From: an uncultured Pirellulaceae bacterium
Lineage (GTDB): Bacteria; Planctomycetota; Planctomycetia; Pirellulales; Pirellulaceae
DNA: 64,000 nucleotides
Direction: 5' to 3'
Assembly: GCA_937967505.1 (NCBI GenBank)
Contig: CALCJM010000127.1
Coordinates: forward strand, 18,280-82,279
This document shows positions 44,780-53,952 of this stretch, one piece after another; within the stretch, counting starts at the first letter, position 1; every line of letters begins with the position of its first letter. The position numbers and the translations under genes are program-made. The notes under the pieces are model-generated. The model was not told the origin of the DNA. It worked only from the letters and a program-made list of their open reading frames with translations, and ran no database searches.

Positions 44780-45811
44780 ATGTCTGATACAGAAGCCAAT
44801 GCTGTCGTTGTGGCTGCCGATCCTGTACCGATGGACGATTCCATTGTATCCGGCGTCGGTCCTGCGATATCGGCGAACAATCTTTGCAAGACCTATCGTA
44901 GCGGGACGGTGTTTCGGAAAGAGCTTAAAGCACTGGAGAATGTCAGCTTCGAGGTCAAACGCGGCTCGATCTTTGGTTTGCTGGGCCCCAACGGTGCCGG
45001 CAAAACGACGTTTGTCAAGATTTTATTGGGGATCATCACCAAAACAGCCGGCAGTGCCAGTTTGTTGGGTCACAGGGCAGGGTCGATCAATGCTCGGCGG
45101 CAGGTCGGATACCTGCCAGAACATTTACGCATCAGTCCTCACCTGACGGCTTGGACTGCGCTGGAGTGTTTCGGTAATCTGAGTAATGTACCCAACAGTG
45201 TAATTCGCGACAAACGAGACGAACTTTTGGAACTGGTGGGACTGACCGGGCGGCATCGAGAACCCGTCAGGAATTTTTCCAAAGGCATGCTCCAGCGATT
45301 GGGCTTGGCCCAGGCAATGTTGCACGAGCCCCAACTGCTGATGTTGGATGAACCGACAGATGGCCTAGACCCGCGCGCCCGTGCCGAAATGCGGCAGATC
45401 ATTCATCGTCTGCGCGAGTCGGGCGTGACTATTTTTCTTAACAGTCATTTGCTGCAGGAGGTCGAACTGATTTGTGATTCGGTCGCCATTCTCAATCGGG
45501 GGCAGCTGAAGTACTGCGGCCCGGTGGAGACCATCGGCCAGGAGGTAGCCAATGAGAATCAACAAATCAACGCCGAAATCGATTTGGCTGCGCCGCAGGC
45601 GGAGATACAGGCAGCATTGGAAGGAAAAGCCTACAGGCATCTGAAACCGCCTTCGAAAGCGGGAGCCTCGATCGATGTGACTTTTGCATTTCAGGGAGAA
45701 GTTGATGAGTTTATCGATGAGATGCGTCATCGGCAGATCAGTATCCTGCGTCTGTTACCACGGCGGATCAGCCTGGAAGATGCATTCTTAAAATTGATTG
45801 ACGATCTCTGA
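44780..45811 (+). CDS. ABC transporter ATP-binding protein (ABC-2 exporter type)
   Basis: The protein is 343 residues. Walker A is GPNGAGKT (69-76), the Q-loop region reads VGYLPEHLRISPHLTA, the signature motif is FSKGMLQRLGLAQA, Walker B is LLMLDEPTDGLDPRARAEM, and the H-loop is LNSHLLQEVE. The YLPEH and FSKGM forms are typical of DrrA/CcmA-type and gliding or lipid-export ATPases. The C-terminal 90 residues form an accessory domain ending RRISLEDAFLKLIDDL. It powers the permease encoded 68 bases downstream. The N-terminal 30 residues are a variable extension. Confidence 0.93.
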   Translation: MSDTEANAVVVAADPVPMDDSIVSGVGPAISANNLCKTYRSGTVFRKELKALENVSFEVKRGSIFGLLGPNGAGKTTFVKILLGIITKTAGSASLLGHRAGSINARRQVGYLPEHLRISPHLTAWTALECFGNLSNVPNSVIRDKRDELLELVGLTGRHREPVRNFSKGMLQRLGLAQAMLHEPQLLMLDEPTDGLDPRARAEMRQIIHRLRESGVTIFLNSHLLQEVELICDSVAILNRGQLKYCGPVETIGQEVANENQQINAEIDLAAPQAEIQAALEGKAYRHLKPPSKAGASIDVTFAFQGEVDEFIDEMRHRQISILRLLPRRISLEDAFLKLIDDL

Positions 45812-45878
45812 TCGTTCTTTCCGGTTGACAAACTTCAGATTTTCCAGGTTCAGAAGCCACCCCATTCGGTAGACCAAT

Positions 45879-48272
45879 ATGCGGCAATACCTTGCCATCA
45901 TCAAAGATTCTTTTCGCGCGGCGATGGCGTCGCGCGTGCTGTACGTTCTGTTGGCGTTGATCACCATCCTGTTGTTGGCGCTGGCTCCGTTTCATTTTGT
46001 CGAAACACTGGACTGGAAACTGGTCTACCAACAGCACGTCAAAGACCCGGCCGCTCTGGTTGAACAACTGCTGGATCATAAAGATGACCCGGGCCATCCC
46101 GAAGTCGTGCGGATCTGGGACCAGTTGCCCGATCGTCTCAAACGCGACCTCGAAGCAACAGAGAAATCGGATGATCCGTCGGCGAAAGAAGAACAAACCG
46201 GATCAAAGATGCCGGATTCGGTTCGGCAACAGCAAAAAACCAACAAGGCGTTCTTCCTTCATCAACAGGTGATTGAAGAATTGAACGAACTGATCAAAGA
46301 CCCTGATTTCTATCGCGCCGAAGACTGGAAACGAATGCGGCTGAGAAAAGAGACCAAAGCGCTCGTTAAATCTTTGGAAAATGGGTTCAGCGCTAAACGT
46401 TCCCGGCGTTTGAATCGACTTTTGATTGGCCGGGCATTTCGGTCGGGCATTTCGCGCGGGCAGGCGACTTCGATGTCGGCGTGGTACGGTCCTTGGTCGT
46501 TTGAAATGCTGGACGCCCCGACCACTCAAGCCCAATTCGGAGCGCAGGTGATTGCGGTTATTCCCGGTATCCTTGACAAATTCGTGCTCTCGATCGGACT
46601 GGCGGTAGCGCTATTGGTAACGGCCAGCATCATTCCCGAAACATTTGAACCCGGGTCGTTGAATCTGCTGTTAAGCAAGCCAATCTCACGGAGTGGATTG
46701 TTTCTGTCCAAATTTGTCGGAGGTTGCGTCTTTATCGCGCTGTGTGCGACCTATTTGTTTGTCGGCATCTGGTTGTGGTTGGGTTTGGCGATGGGAGTTT
46801 GGGAGAATGCGATCCTGTACTGCATCGTGTTGTATGTGATTGTGTTTGGCATTTACTATTCGGTGTCGGCATTTGTAGGGCTTGTCACCCGCAGTACGAT
46901 TCTGTCAGTAATCGTCACGATTCTGTTTTGGGGTTCCTGTTTTTTCGTCGGCACGGGGTACGGTTTTTTAAATACGCGAATGCAAAATATTCGCATCGTT
47001 GGGTTGAATGCCACCGAAGAAGCAAACAGTGAAATTGTGGCTCTTAACCGTCTGGGGCAGTTTTTGACACCGGAGGGAAAGAATCGCCCATGGCAATCGC
47101 TGATGCCCGATTTTGATGAACAGGCGCAGATGCAATTGGGAGTAATCTCTTACAGCGCCAATCTGGATCAGTCGCGCGAGTTGGCGTTGCCGTTTGGGCC
47201 GGTGATGAACCCGCCAGACGGAAAAATGATTGCTGGTAACACCTCCTTGCTGAACCCGCTCAGCTTCACTCGTCAACCGATGTTGATGGCCAGCGGTGCC
47301 GGGCAACCGTTTCAGAAGCAGGGAAAATTTCCTTCCGGAATGATGGATCTGTTGCAAGGCAAAACGATGGTCGTTGCGGTAACGAGCAATGGGAAAATCT
47401 ATCGGTTTCAGGATCCGGCAACAGCCGATGACCGCAACACAGCGGCCGGAAAAAAACGGACCCCTCGGAAACAGTATTACGTTGATGTCAGCCCTGATCA
47501 GAAGATTGCGATCGATGCGCGTGGACAGGCGGCCATCAATCGTCAATCGGATGATATCGCCGTTTACCATGAGGGGACGCTACAATTACTGAACTTCGTC
47601 GAGGGAAAATATCTTTCAGGCGACAGCATCGAACTTGAAACCGGGACGCCAGCGTCGATGAGCTGTCTGGTGGAATTTGAAGGCGACAGCATCCTGCTGG
47701 CTCTGGGCAATGGGGACGTTATTTTGGTCGATGCCAATACGCTCAGCGAGACGGGCCGTTATCGTGTTGAGTCGAACTATTCGGTTGACTCGATCGCGGG
47801 TACTTCGGATGGTCACCGTTTTTTTCTTCAGACAGGGAATCAACGTCTGTGGATGCTGGATACAGAGGCCGGGGAGATTTCTCGGGCGACGGTGGCAGGG
47901 CAGGGGGAGATTTCGGCAGTCAGTGTTTCAGGTAATGATCAGCTGTTGGTCGCGGATCGCACCGCGCGCGTGATCCGGTATGCGCTGCCGTCATTTGAAG
48001 TAACAGATACGCAAGTACCGCCAGACACCCTGATCGTAAAAATTTACCGGATGGTCGTGCGACCGCTGTATCGGCTTTGGCCCAAACCGGGTGAGTTTTA
48101 CAAAGTGGTAACCTACCTGTCGTCCAGCGGCAGCAGTGAGACCAACCGCGCCGTTGATCTTCGTCAGCAGCCAATGTATCAGAACCCGTTTGCACCTTTG
48201 ACCAGTGGGCTGGCGTTTATGGTGGTGATGCTGTCGATCAGTTGCGTCTATTTTTCCCGCAAGGATTATTGA
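45879..48272 (+). CDS. ABC-2 type permease with large propeller-like extracytoplasmic domain
   Basis: The protein is 797 residues, several times longer than normal for an ABC-2 permease. A first membrane helix lies at about 20-42 (VLYVLLALITILLLALAP), then about 175 soluble residues with charged helices, then a bundle of about five helices (residues 225-385: LSIGLAVALLVTASIIPETFE; FVGGCVFIALCATYLFVG; NAILYCIVLYVIVFGIYY; STILSVIVTILFWGSCFF). Residues 390-765 are soluble and include repeating beta motifs (LLALGNGDVILVDANTL; LWMLDTEAGEISR; QLLVADRTARVIRYAL), resembling WD/PQQ-like blades. A final helix (LAFMVVMLSISCVYF) closes it. The pair probably exports a substrate or acts on the envelope; the substrate is unknown. 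Confidence 0.85.
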   Translation: MRQYLAIIKDSFRAAMASRVLYVLLALITILLLALAPFHFVETLDWKLVYQQHVKDPAALVEQLLDHKDDPGHPEVVRIWDQLPDRLKRDLEATEKSDDPSAKEEQTGSKMPDSVRQQQKTNKAFFLHQQVIEELNELIKDPDFYRAEDWKRMRLRKETKALVKSLENGFSAKRSRRLNRLLIGRAFRSGISRGQATSMSAWYGPWSFEMLDAPTTQAQFGAQVIAVIPGILDKFVLSIGLAVALLVTASIIPETFEPGSLNLLLSKPISRSGLFLSKFVGGCVFIALCATYLFVGIWLWLGLAMGVWENAILYCIVLYVIVFGIYYSVSAFVGLVTRSTILSVIVTILFWGSCFFVGTGYGFLNTRMQNIRIVGLNATEEANSEIVALNRLGQFLTPEGKNRPWQSLMPDFDEQAQMQLGVISYSANLDQSRELALPFGPVMNPPDGKMIAGNTSLLNPLSFTRQPMLMASGAGQPFQKQGKFPSGMMDLLQGKTMVVAVTSNGKIYRFQDPATADDRNTAAGKKRTPRKQYYVDVSPDQKIAIDARGQAAINRQSDDIAVYHEGTLQLLNFVEGKYLSGDSIELETGTPASMSCLVEFEGDSILLALGNGDVILVDANTLSETGRYRVESNYSVDSIAGTSDGHRFFLQTGNQRLWMLDTEAGEISRATVAGQGEISAVSVSGNDQLLVADRTARVIRYALPSFEVTDTQVPPDTLIVKIYRMVVRPLYRLWPKPGEFYKVVTYLSSSGSSETNRAVDLRQQPMYQNPFAPLTSGLAFMVVMLSISCVYFSRKDY

Positions 48273-48415
48273 TCTTGGGGGATTGGTTTGTGGTTCGTTG
48301 TATGCCAAAGGGGTCTGTCCATCTTGGTGGTAGCATTGTGGTAGTAGCAACGGGTGGATCGGCTGGATGACGCTTCGGCCAAATCAAATCCACCATCACG
48401 TGCATCGGTGTGATT

Positions 48416-48462
48416 GGTGGGTCGGCGCAATAACGCTGCGCGTTTGATTGGCTTGTCCCACC
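48416..48462. repeat. Compact palindromic element between the ABC permease gene and bioD
   Basis: GGTGGG (48416-48421) and CCCACC (48457-48462) form an outer stem, and inside it GCGCA and TGCGC form a smaller hairpin around AATAACGC-like bases. It lies in the 227-base gap where the two genes converge. It may be an interspersed repeat or a rho-dependent region; no T-run is present. Confidence 0.4.
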
Positions 48463-48499
48463 CTACGACTACTACGGCGGCGCGATCAGTGGGCGATCA

Positions 48500-49210
48500 T
48501 TACCCGGTTGCCAGTTCATGCCAGTCAATTGGATCATCGAAGTGCGTTCCACCGTGTCGCAGGCGGCTGATCAGTGGCCCTTCAATACGGGTGACGATCT
48601 GTTCGAGGTTGGTGTCAGCGGCAGGATCGTTTGCACCCGGATGCACGTCATTAAGCACCACCGCGCCCACCTGTAGCCCTTCGTCAAAGCAGTCAGCTGC
48701 GATCAAAGTTTGCAGTGTCTGGTTGATTGCACCGACGGCATTATCGGCTACCACGACTAGAGGATATTCAAATTCGGCGGCCAGATCGGCGACGTATTCC
48801 TGATCGTCGATGGGTGACATCAGTCCGCCGGCACCCTCGACGATTACAATGTCACAGTTTCCGGTCCATGCGGCCAACCCCGTGCGGGCCAGATCAACGT
48901 CCAGCATTTTCCCCTCGGCCGCCGCCGCCAGGTGGGGCGCAACCGGAGCGCGAAAACGTTGTGGACAAACCGTCTCGAGGCTCAGTGGTCGACCGGCCGC
49001 TTCCCACAGTGCGACGGCATCTTCAGAGACCAGCGTCTGGCCGTTGGTATAGCTACCGTCATTGATACAGCCACTGGCAACAGGTTTATAGACGCCCACG
49101 CGATAGCCTGCTGTCCGTAGCTCGCCCGCAATCAGGGCACTGACATACGTCTTGCCAACATCCGTATTGGTACCGGTAACGAAGAGGCCTCGGGCGGGAA
49201 TTTTTTCCAT
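48500..49210 (-). CDS. bioD: ATP-dependent dethiobiotin synthetase
   Basis: The protein is 236 residues from the ATG at 49210; upstream in-frame codons overlap the divergent aguB start and are not conserved. It begins MEKIPARGLFVTGTNTDVGKT with the Walker A-like GTNTDVGKT (13-21). Diaminononanoate-binding KPVASGC and the VIVEGAGGLMSPID motif follow. The enzyme carboxylates 7,8-diaminononanoate to dethiobiotin with ATP in the cytoplasm, the penultimate step of biotin synthesis. No other bio gene lies nearby. It is transcribed away from aguB with 76 bases between the starts. Confidence 0.95.
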   Translation of the reverse strand: MEKIPARGLFVTGTNTDVGKTYVSALIAGELRTAGYRVGVYKPVASGCINDGSYTNGQTLVSEDAVALWEAAGRPLSLETVCPQRFRAPVAPHLAAAAEGKMLDVDLARTGLAAWTGNCDIVIVEGAGGLMSPIDDQEYVADLAAEFEYPLVVVADNAVGAINQTLQTLIAADCFDEGLQVGAVVLNDVHPGANDPAADTNLEQIVTRIEGPLISRLRHGGTHFDDPIDWHELATG

Positions 49211-49286
49211 TTCAGTTTTCTCGGGCACGGGGTAGGATTCTGGCGGCGATTGATCGTCAAATTTGGATCTTGTACCGAAGGAAAAC

Positions 49287-50189
49287 ATGACTGCTTCCGT
49301 CCAACACCAATCGCAGAGGTCAAACGGGTCAACGGTGATCACCGTCGCGGCCGTCCAATTGAACTGCAGTGACAGCGTGGAGGAGAATATCGACCGCGCG
49401 ATTGAGCAAATCAAACGGGCCGCTGCCAAAGGCGCGCGTCTGATTTGTTTGCAGGAATTGTTCACCAGCCCGTATTTCTGTCAATCGGAGGACCACGACC
49501 AGTTTCAATGGGCCGAATCGATTCCCGGTCCGACAACAGACCGTTTATGTGCGGTAGCCAAACAGGAAAAAGTAGTAGTGGTGGCGGGGCTGTTTGAGCG
49601 TCGCGCTGCCGGGCTGTTTCACAATACAGCAGTAGTGGTTGACAGTGATGGCAGTCTGGCCGGCAAATATCGAAAAATGCACATCCCGGACGATCCCTAT
49701 TTTTACGAAAAATTCTATTTTACGCCGGGTGATACTGGCTTTTGCAGCTTCGAAACGTCTGTCGGCAAGGTTGGTGTTTGTATTTGCTGGGATCAATGGT
49801 TTCCCGAAGCGGCACGTCTGACGGCGCTCTCTGGCGCAGAATTTCTGGTTTACCCAACGGCGATCGGTTGGCAGGCACCCGAGAAAGCCGAATTTGGTGA
49901 AAGCCAACGCAATGCCTGGCAAACGATGATGCGTTCCCATGCCATCGCCAACGGAATTTATGTCATTGCGCCCAATCGGGTGGGTACCGAGGATCATATT
50001 CAGTTTTGGGGTTCCTCGTTTGTGGCTGATCCGTACGGGAATCTGCTGGGGGTTGCCGGAGAGCAGCCGGAGACTTTGGTCGTGGACTGCGATCCCGATC
50101 TGATCGAGACCGCGCGTACGCATTGGCCATTTTTGCGTGACCGCCGCATTGATGCCTACGGCGCAATTACCAAAAGGTTTCTGTCGTAG
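49287..50189 (+). CDS. aguB: N-carbamoylputrescine amidohydrolase
   Basis: The protein is 300 residues from the ATG at 49287, with AAGGAAAA just upstream; an in-frame TTG at 49263 is disfavoured. It is a nitrilase superfamily enzyme with the Glu-Lys-Cys triad visible: E57 in CLQELFTSPYF, K130 in GKYRKMHIPDDP, C167 in VCICWDQWFPE. The match to plant and Pseudomonas AguB is close (FYEKFYFTPGDTGF; AIGWQAPEKAEFGES). It hydrolyses N-carbamoylputrescine to putrescine, CO2 and ammonia. aguA follows 20 bases downstream, so the two form an operon for making putrescine from agmatine. Confidence 0.95.
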   Translation: MTASVQHQSQRSNGSTVITVAAVQLNCSDSVEENIDRAIEQIKRAAAKGARLICLQELFTSPYFCQSEDHDQFQWAESIPGPTTDRLCAVAKQEKVVVVAGLFERRAAGLFHNTAVVVDSDGSLAGKYRKMHIPDDPYFYEKFYFTPGDTGFCSFETSVGKVGVCICWDQWFPEAARLTALSGAEFLVYPTAIGWQAPEKAEFGESQRNAWQTMMRSHAIANGIYVIAPNRVGTEDHIQFWGSSFVADPYGNLLGVAGEQPETLVVDCDPDLIETARTHWPFLRDRRIDAYGAITKRFLS

Positions 50190-50208
50190 GTTTCAGGGAA
50201 AAGAGAGA

Positions 50209-51282
50209 ATGTCTTTGTCCAAATATCCGGGTGACGACCAATTTAGAATGCCGCCAGAATGGGCGCCGCAGGTGGCGACGTGGTTGAGCTTCCCCGTCAA
50301 TGGCGATACATGGTCGCAGAATCTTGAAGAAGCCCGGCATGAATTTGCGGCGCTGGTGCATGCGATTGCGGACGACCAGATCGCGCGGGTGTTGTGTGGC
50401 GGACATATTGAGACCGCCAATCAAGTGATTCTGGATCGATATTTGGATCGATTGAGCCAGAAACAGGTTGAAAACATCCAGCTGGTGGATATTCCGACCA
50501 ACGATGCCTGGGCGCGCGACTACGCGCCAACGTTTGTCAAATCGGAAGACGCGCTGGTCTCGATTGACTGGCATTACAACGCTTGGGGTGGCAAGTATCC
50601 ACCATTCGATCTGGACCAACAGGTCGCTACCAAAGTTGCCGGGCTGTTGGGAATTGAAAATGTCCCGGCAGGAATTTGCGCCGAAGGAGGCGCCCTAGAG
50701 ATCAATGGCAAGGGCACATTGTTGGTGACGCGCTCGAGTCTGCTGAATACCAATCGCAATCCGGAAATGGATCAGGCCGAAATCGAAGCGGTTCTAAAAC
50801 GAAGTTTGGGGGTCAGGGAAATCATTTGGCTGCCGGGAGATCAGACCGGGCCAACGGTTATGGGTGACGACACTGACGGGCATATCGATCAACTGGCCCG
50901 GTTCACCGATGACAATACGATTGTCTACGCCTGGACGGATGACATTGATGATCCGCAACGAACTGGTCTGGAACAAAATCGAAACGAATTGAAACGGCAA
51001 ATGGAAACACGCAACGCGCACGCGCGATTGATTGCGTTACCGCTGCCGCCGGCGATTGAGTATTGCGATCTGCGGCTGCCTGCCAGCTACTGCAACTTTT
51101 TGATGACTAATCGGAGCGTGTTGGTTCCACAATTTGGAGTGGCCGATTCGGATGCCAGGGCACTAGCGATTCTGAGGCCTTTGTTTCCAAGCCGGCGGCT
51201 GCTCGCGCTGCCGTCCAGAGAACTGACGGTGGGGTTGGGGTCGTTTCACTGCCTGACGCAGCAACAGCCGGCTGAATTGTAG
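50209..51282 (+). CDS. aguA: Agmatine deiminase
   Basis: The protein is 357 residues from the ATG at 50209, with GAGAG close upstream; the frame opens at 50137 inside aguB. The guanidine-group hydrolase motifs are all present: NDAWARDYAPTFV (98-110), AEGGALEINGKG (158-169), DGHIDQLARF (223-232) and the catalytic cysteine C348 in GSFHCLTQQQP. It converts agmatine to N-carbamoylputrescine and ammonia. A speA-type arginine decarboxylase to supply agmatine is not in this window. Confidence 0.95.
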   Translation: MSLSKYPGDDQFRMPPEWAPQVATWLSFPVNGDTWSQNLEEARHEFAALVHAIADDQIARVLCGGHIETANQVILDRYLDRLSQKQVENIQLVDIPTNDAWARDYAPTFVKSEDALVSIDWHYNAWGGKYPPFDLDQQVATKVAGLLGIENVPAGICAEGGALEINGKGTLLVTRSSLLNTNRNPEMDQAEIEAVLKRSLGVREIIWLPGDQTGPTVMGDDTDGHIDQLARFTDDNTIVYAWTDDIDDPQRTGLEQNRNELKRQMETRNAHARLIALPLPPAIEYCDLRLPASYCNFLMTNRSVLVPQFGVADSDARALAILRPLFPSRRLLALPSRELTVGLGSFHCLTQQQPAEL

Positions 51283-51572
51283 AATGAATATGTCTGTTGA
51301 GGCCGTTCACGGCCGTCCAGATGTGGATGTCCAGACGACGCGCCCGTACGTGGCTACGCTCGCCAGAGCGTGGATGGGCGCGGGGAGGCCTCACCAGTGT
51401 CATGATTCCCCCCGATGTCGATCCTGCTTACCTGCCGTGGAAAACCTGTTCAGTAGTGGTTGTCAGATTGCATAAAAGGCGTTGGAAACCTGTTAAATAT
51501 CGGGTTTCCCAAGCGCTACTGGCAAACCCGCCAAACTTGTCCCCGGCAATAAAATGTTGGCAAATCCGACTT
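51283..51572. other. Intergenic region before the phosphate operon
   Basis: The region contains one forward copy of the dispersed palindromic repeat (51347-51373) and no gene I can support. The PHO-box-like element follows at 51573. Confidence 0.5.
51347..51373 (+). repeat. Dispersed 27-base palindromic repeat, single copy
   Basis: It runs TACGTGGCTACG and then CTCGCCAGAGCGTGG, identical to the tandem-unit forward arm except for its first base. The stem is ACGCTC/GAGCGT with a GCCA loop. Confidence 0.85.
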
Positions 51573-51602
51573 CTTTAAGAAACCTTAACCATCACTTCAT
51601 GG
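51573..51602 (+). promoter_or_regulatory. Candidate PHO box upstream of pstS
   Basis: Three 8-base units, CTTTAAGA, CTTAACCA and CTTCATGG, are separated by 3 bases each (11-base period). This layout is the cyanobacterial-type PHO box (CTTAACCT repeats) bound by PhoB/SphR. It ends 58 bases before the pstS ATG. A possible -10, TACAAA, lies near 51637. Confidence 0.6.
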
Positions 51603-51659
51603 CCTTTGGGTACTTTACTGCCCGTAGTGAATACAAATTTCTTGGGAATTTAAAGACAA

Positions 51660-52754
51660 ATGAAACGCTATCTCCGCACGTTACCCGTTATTGCTCTGGT
51701 TCTGGGTCTTTCGATCGGTTGTGAAAAACCTGCCGGTCCAACTTCTTCAGCTGGTGGATCGTCTTCCGGATCGGCAACCACCGGTGGTTCGTCTTCGGCC
51801 GCTCCCAACAGCAGCCTTAAAGGCAATGTGGTTATCGAAGGTTCGAGCACCGTTGAGCCGATTTCGCTTAAGGCGAAAGAAGAATTCAAGAATAAGTTTT
51901 CAGCGGTCAACGTGTCGGTCAGTGGGCAGGGAACGGGTAATGGATTCAAGGCGCTTGCCAAAGGCGAGTGTGATGTGTCCGATGCATCGCGTCCGATCAA
52001 GGGTAAAGAGCTAAAATTGTGCCAGGAAGCCGGTATTAAGTTTTACGAGATCCCGGTGGCCTACGATGGTTTGACCATCGTTGTCAACAAGAAGAATGAC
52101 TTTGTCGAATCGCTGACGGTAGATCAGTTGAAAAAGATTTTTCGCGAGGATATGGCTGCGAAAACCTGGAAAGAGATTGATGACAGTTGGCCTGACAAGC
52201 AGATCACGATCTTCGCGCCGGGGATTGCATCGGGAACGCATGACTATTTCATCGAAGTCATTGGCAAAAAAGATAACAAAGGCATGCGTAGCGATAACCA
52301 AACCACCAAAAGCGAAGACGACAAGACACTGGTCACAGGCGTCAAGCAGGATGAAACAGCGATTGGTTTTTTTGGTTACTCTTACTTCGAAGCCAACAAG
52401 GATGAATTGAAAGCTGTTCCAATTGTGAATCCGAAATCGGGTGAAGCGGTGACGCCATCAATCGAGACTATCGAATCCGGCGAATATGCTCCGTTTAGTC
52501 GGCCACTGTTGATTTACGCAAATGCGGAAAATTATGAACGAGCCGAGGTTCAGGAGTTTGTGGACTTCTACGTCGCCAATGCTGCGATGCTGGCCAAGGA
52601 AGCGCGCTACGTGGCGTTGCCGCAGTCAATTTACGATGCGGCCCGCAAAAATATTGACGAAGGCAAAACGGGAACGCACTTTCTGGATGCCGAAGGCGAG
52701 AAGCGTGCGGGCGGTGTGACATCGATTTTTGTGCCCGAGAATCTCGGCGAGTAA
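51660..52754 (+). CDS. pstS: Phosphate ABC transporter substrate-binding lipoprotein
   Basis: The protein is 364 residues. A lipoprotein signal ends at C21 (VLGLSIGC), followed by a Ser/Gly-rich linker of about 30 residues. The phosphate-binding loop EGSSTVEPIS, GQGTGNGFKALAKGECDVSDASRPI and FAPGIASGTHDYFIEV are the PstS landmarks. It captures phosphate at high affinity in the periplasm and delivers it to PstC/PstA. It is first in the operon and preceded by a PHO-box-like element. The pstC start is 229 bases downstream, with a GC-rich spacer but no clear terminator. Confidence 0.95.
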   Translation: MKRYLRTLPVIALVLGLSIGCEKPAGPTSSAGGSSSGSATTGGSSSAAPNSSLKGNVVIEGSSTVEPISLKAKEEFKNKFSAVNVSVSGQGTGNGFKALAKGECDVSDASRPIKGKELKLCQEAGIKFYEIPVAYDGLTIVVNKKNDFVESLTVDQLKKIFREDMAAKTWKEIDDSWPDKQITIFAPGIASGTHDYFIEVIGKKDNKGMRSDNQTTKSEDDKTLVTGVKQDETAIGFFGYSYFEANKDELKAVPIVNPKSGEAVTPSIETIESGEYAPFSRPLLIYANAENYERAEVQEFVDFYVANAAMLAKEARYVALPQSIYDAARKNIDEGKTGTHFLDAEGEKRAGGVTSIFVPENLGE

Positions 52755-52983
52755 GATTTACGGTTGCGAGAACACATGCCCTTCCTCCCGGTGCCTTGGG
52801 GCCCCGGGAGGGCTCGGTTTCACCGGCGGAGGTCCGGGGTACGCCGCCACGGTTATTTTCGGCAAACGGCCGATTAGGCCATTTGCCGGGGGCAAAAAAA
52901 TCGAAGATTCCATCTGGTCAAATTGCAGCTGAACATTCAAAATCATGCCGCTCTGACAATGCCGTAAGGGATTCGTTCCAAAC

Positions 52984-53952
52984 ATGACCTCCAACACCGC
53001 CACTGTGACCGACCGGCCCTCTTTTGAGAATTTTCGGCGTCGCAACCAAGCGCTCGGTAAATTCTCACAGACTCTGGTGATGATCGCGTTGGTGGGCTGC
53101 GGGTTGTTCTCGTTGGCGGTCACGATCGGGATCGTAGTCATGCTGGCGACCCAGTCGGTCGGTTTCTTCTACAATAAGGAAGTCGCCGTCAATTTCTGGC
53201 AATTTCTGACCGATACGCGTTGGACAATCGGCCAGACTCAGGGTATTCCGCGTTACGGCATCATGCCGCTGGTATCCGGAACGCTACGGATCACCGGCAT
53301 CGCGATGTTGATCTCGTTACCGGTTGGGCTGATTTGTGCGATTTATCTTGCCGAGTACGCGACATCATCAGTGCGCAGCGTGCTCAAACCTGTACTGGAA
53401 ATTTTGGCCGGGATTCCGACGGTGGTGTTGGGGTTTTTCGCGATCAAATTTATCACACCGTGGCTGCTACAACCGCTGGGTGATTTTAAAACCTTCAATG
53501 CTGGTTCGGCGGGTATCGCGGTTGGAATTTTGTGTCTACCGCTGGTGACGTCGCTGGCCGAAGACGCGTTGCGGTCAGTCCCCAATTCGTTGCGTGAGGG
53601 AGCCTATGGTCTGGGATCGACGCGGTTGGAAGTCACGTTGAAGGTCGTCGTACCTGCCGCATTGTCGGGGATTATCTCGGCATTCCTGCTGGCATTGTCG
53701 CGTGCGATTGGGGAGACGATGGTCGTAGCGTTGGCCGCCGGGTCAACACCGACATTGACCGCTGACCCGCGTGGCCCATCCCAGACGATGACCGGTTTTA
53801 TTGTCGAGACCTTTCAGTCGGAGTCCATCGAACCGGACTCCATTGGATATTACTCGATGTACGCCGTCGCCGCGGTGTTGTTTCTGTTTACCTTTACGAT
53901 CACGCTGATCGGTCAGTTGATTCGGATGCGGTATCGGGAGGTATACAACTGA
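52984..53952 (+). CDS. pstC: Phosphate ABC transporter permease PstC
   Basis: The protein is 322 residues with six membrane helices. The first helix starts after residue 30 (LVMIALVGCGLFSLAVTIGIVVML). The N-terminal region then contains GIMPLVSGTLRITGIAMLISLPVGLICAIYLAEY, and the EAA-type coupling loop reads LREGAYGLGSTRLEVTLKVVVPAAL. The downstream IGETMVVALAAGSTP matches PstC. The TGA stop overlaps the pstA ATG by one base (TGATG), implying coupled translation. Confidence 0.95.
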   Translation: MTSNTATVTDRPSFENFRRRNQALGKFSQTLVMIALVGCGLFSLAVTIGIVVMLATQSVGFFYNKEVAVNFWQFLTDTRWTIGQTQGIPRYGIMPLVSGTLRITGIAMLISLPVGLICAIYLAEYATSSVRSVLKPVLEILAGIPTVVLGFFAIKFITPWLLQPLGDFKTFNAGSAGIAVGILCLPLVTSLAEDALRSVPNSLREGAYGLGSTRLEVTLKVVVPAALSGIISAFLLALSRAIGETMVVALAAGSTPTLTADPRGPSQTMTGFIVETFQSESIEPDSIGYYSMYAVAAVLFLFTFTITLIGQLIRMRYREVYN

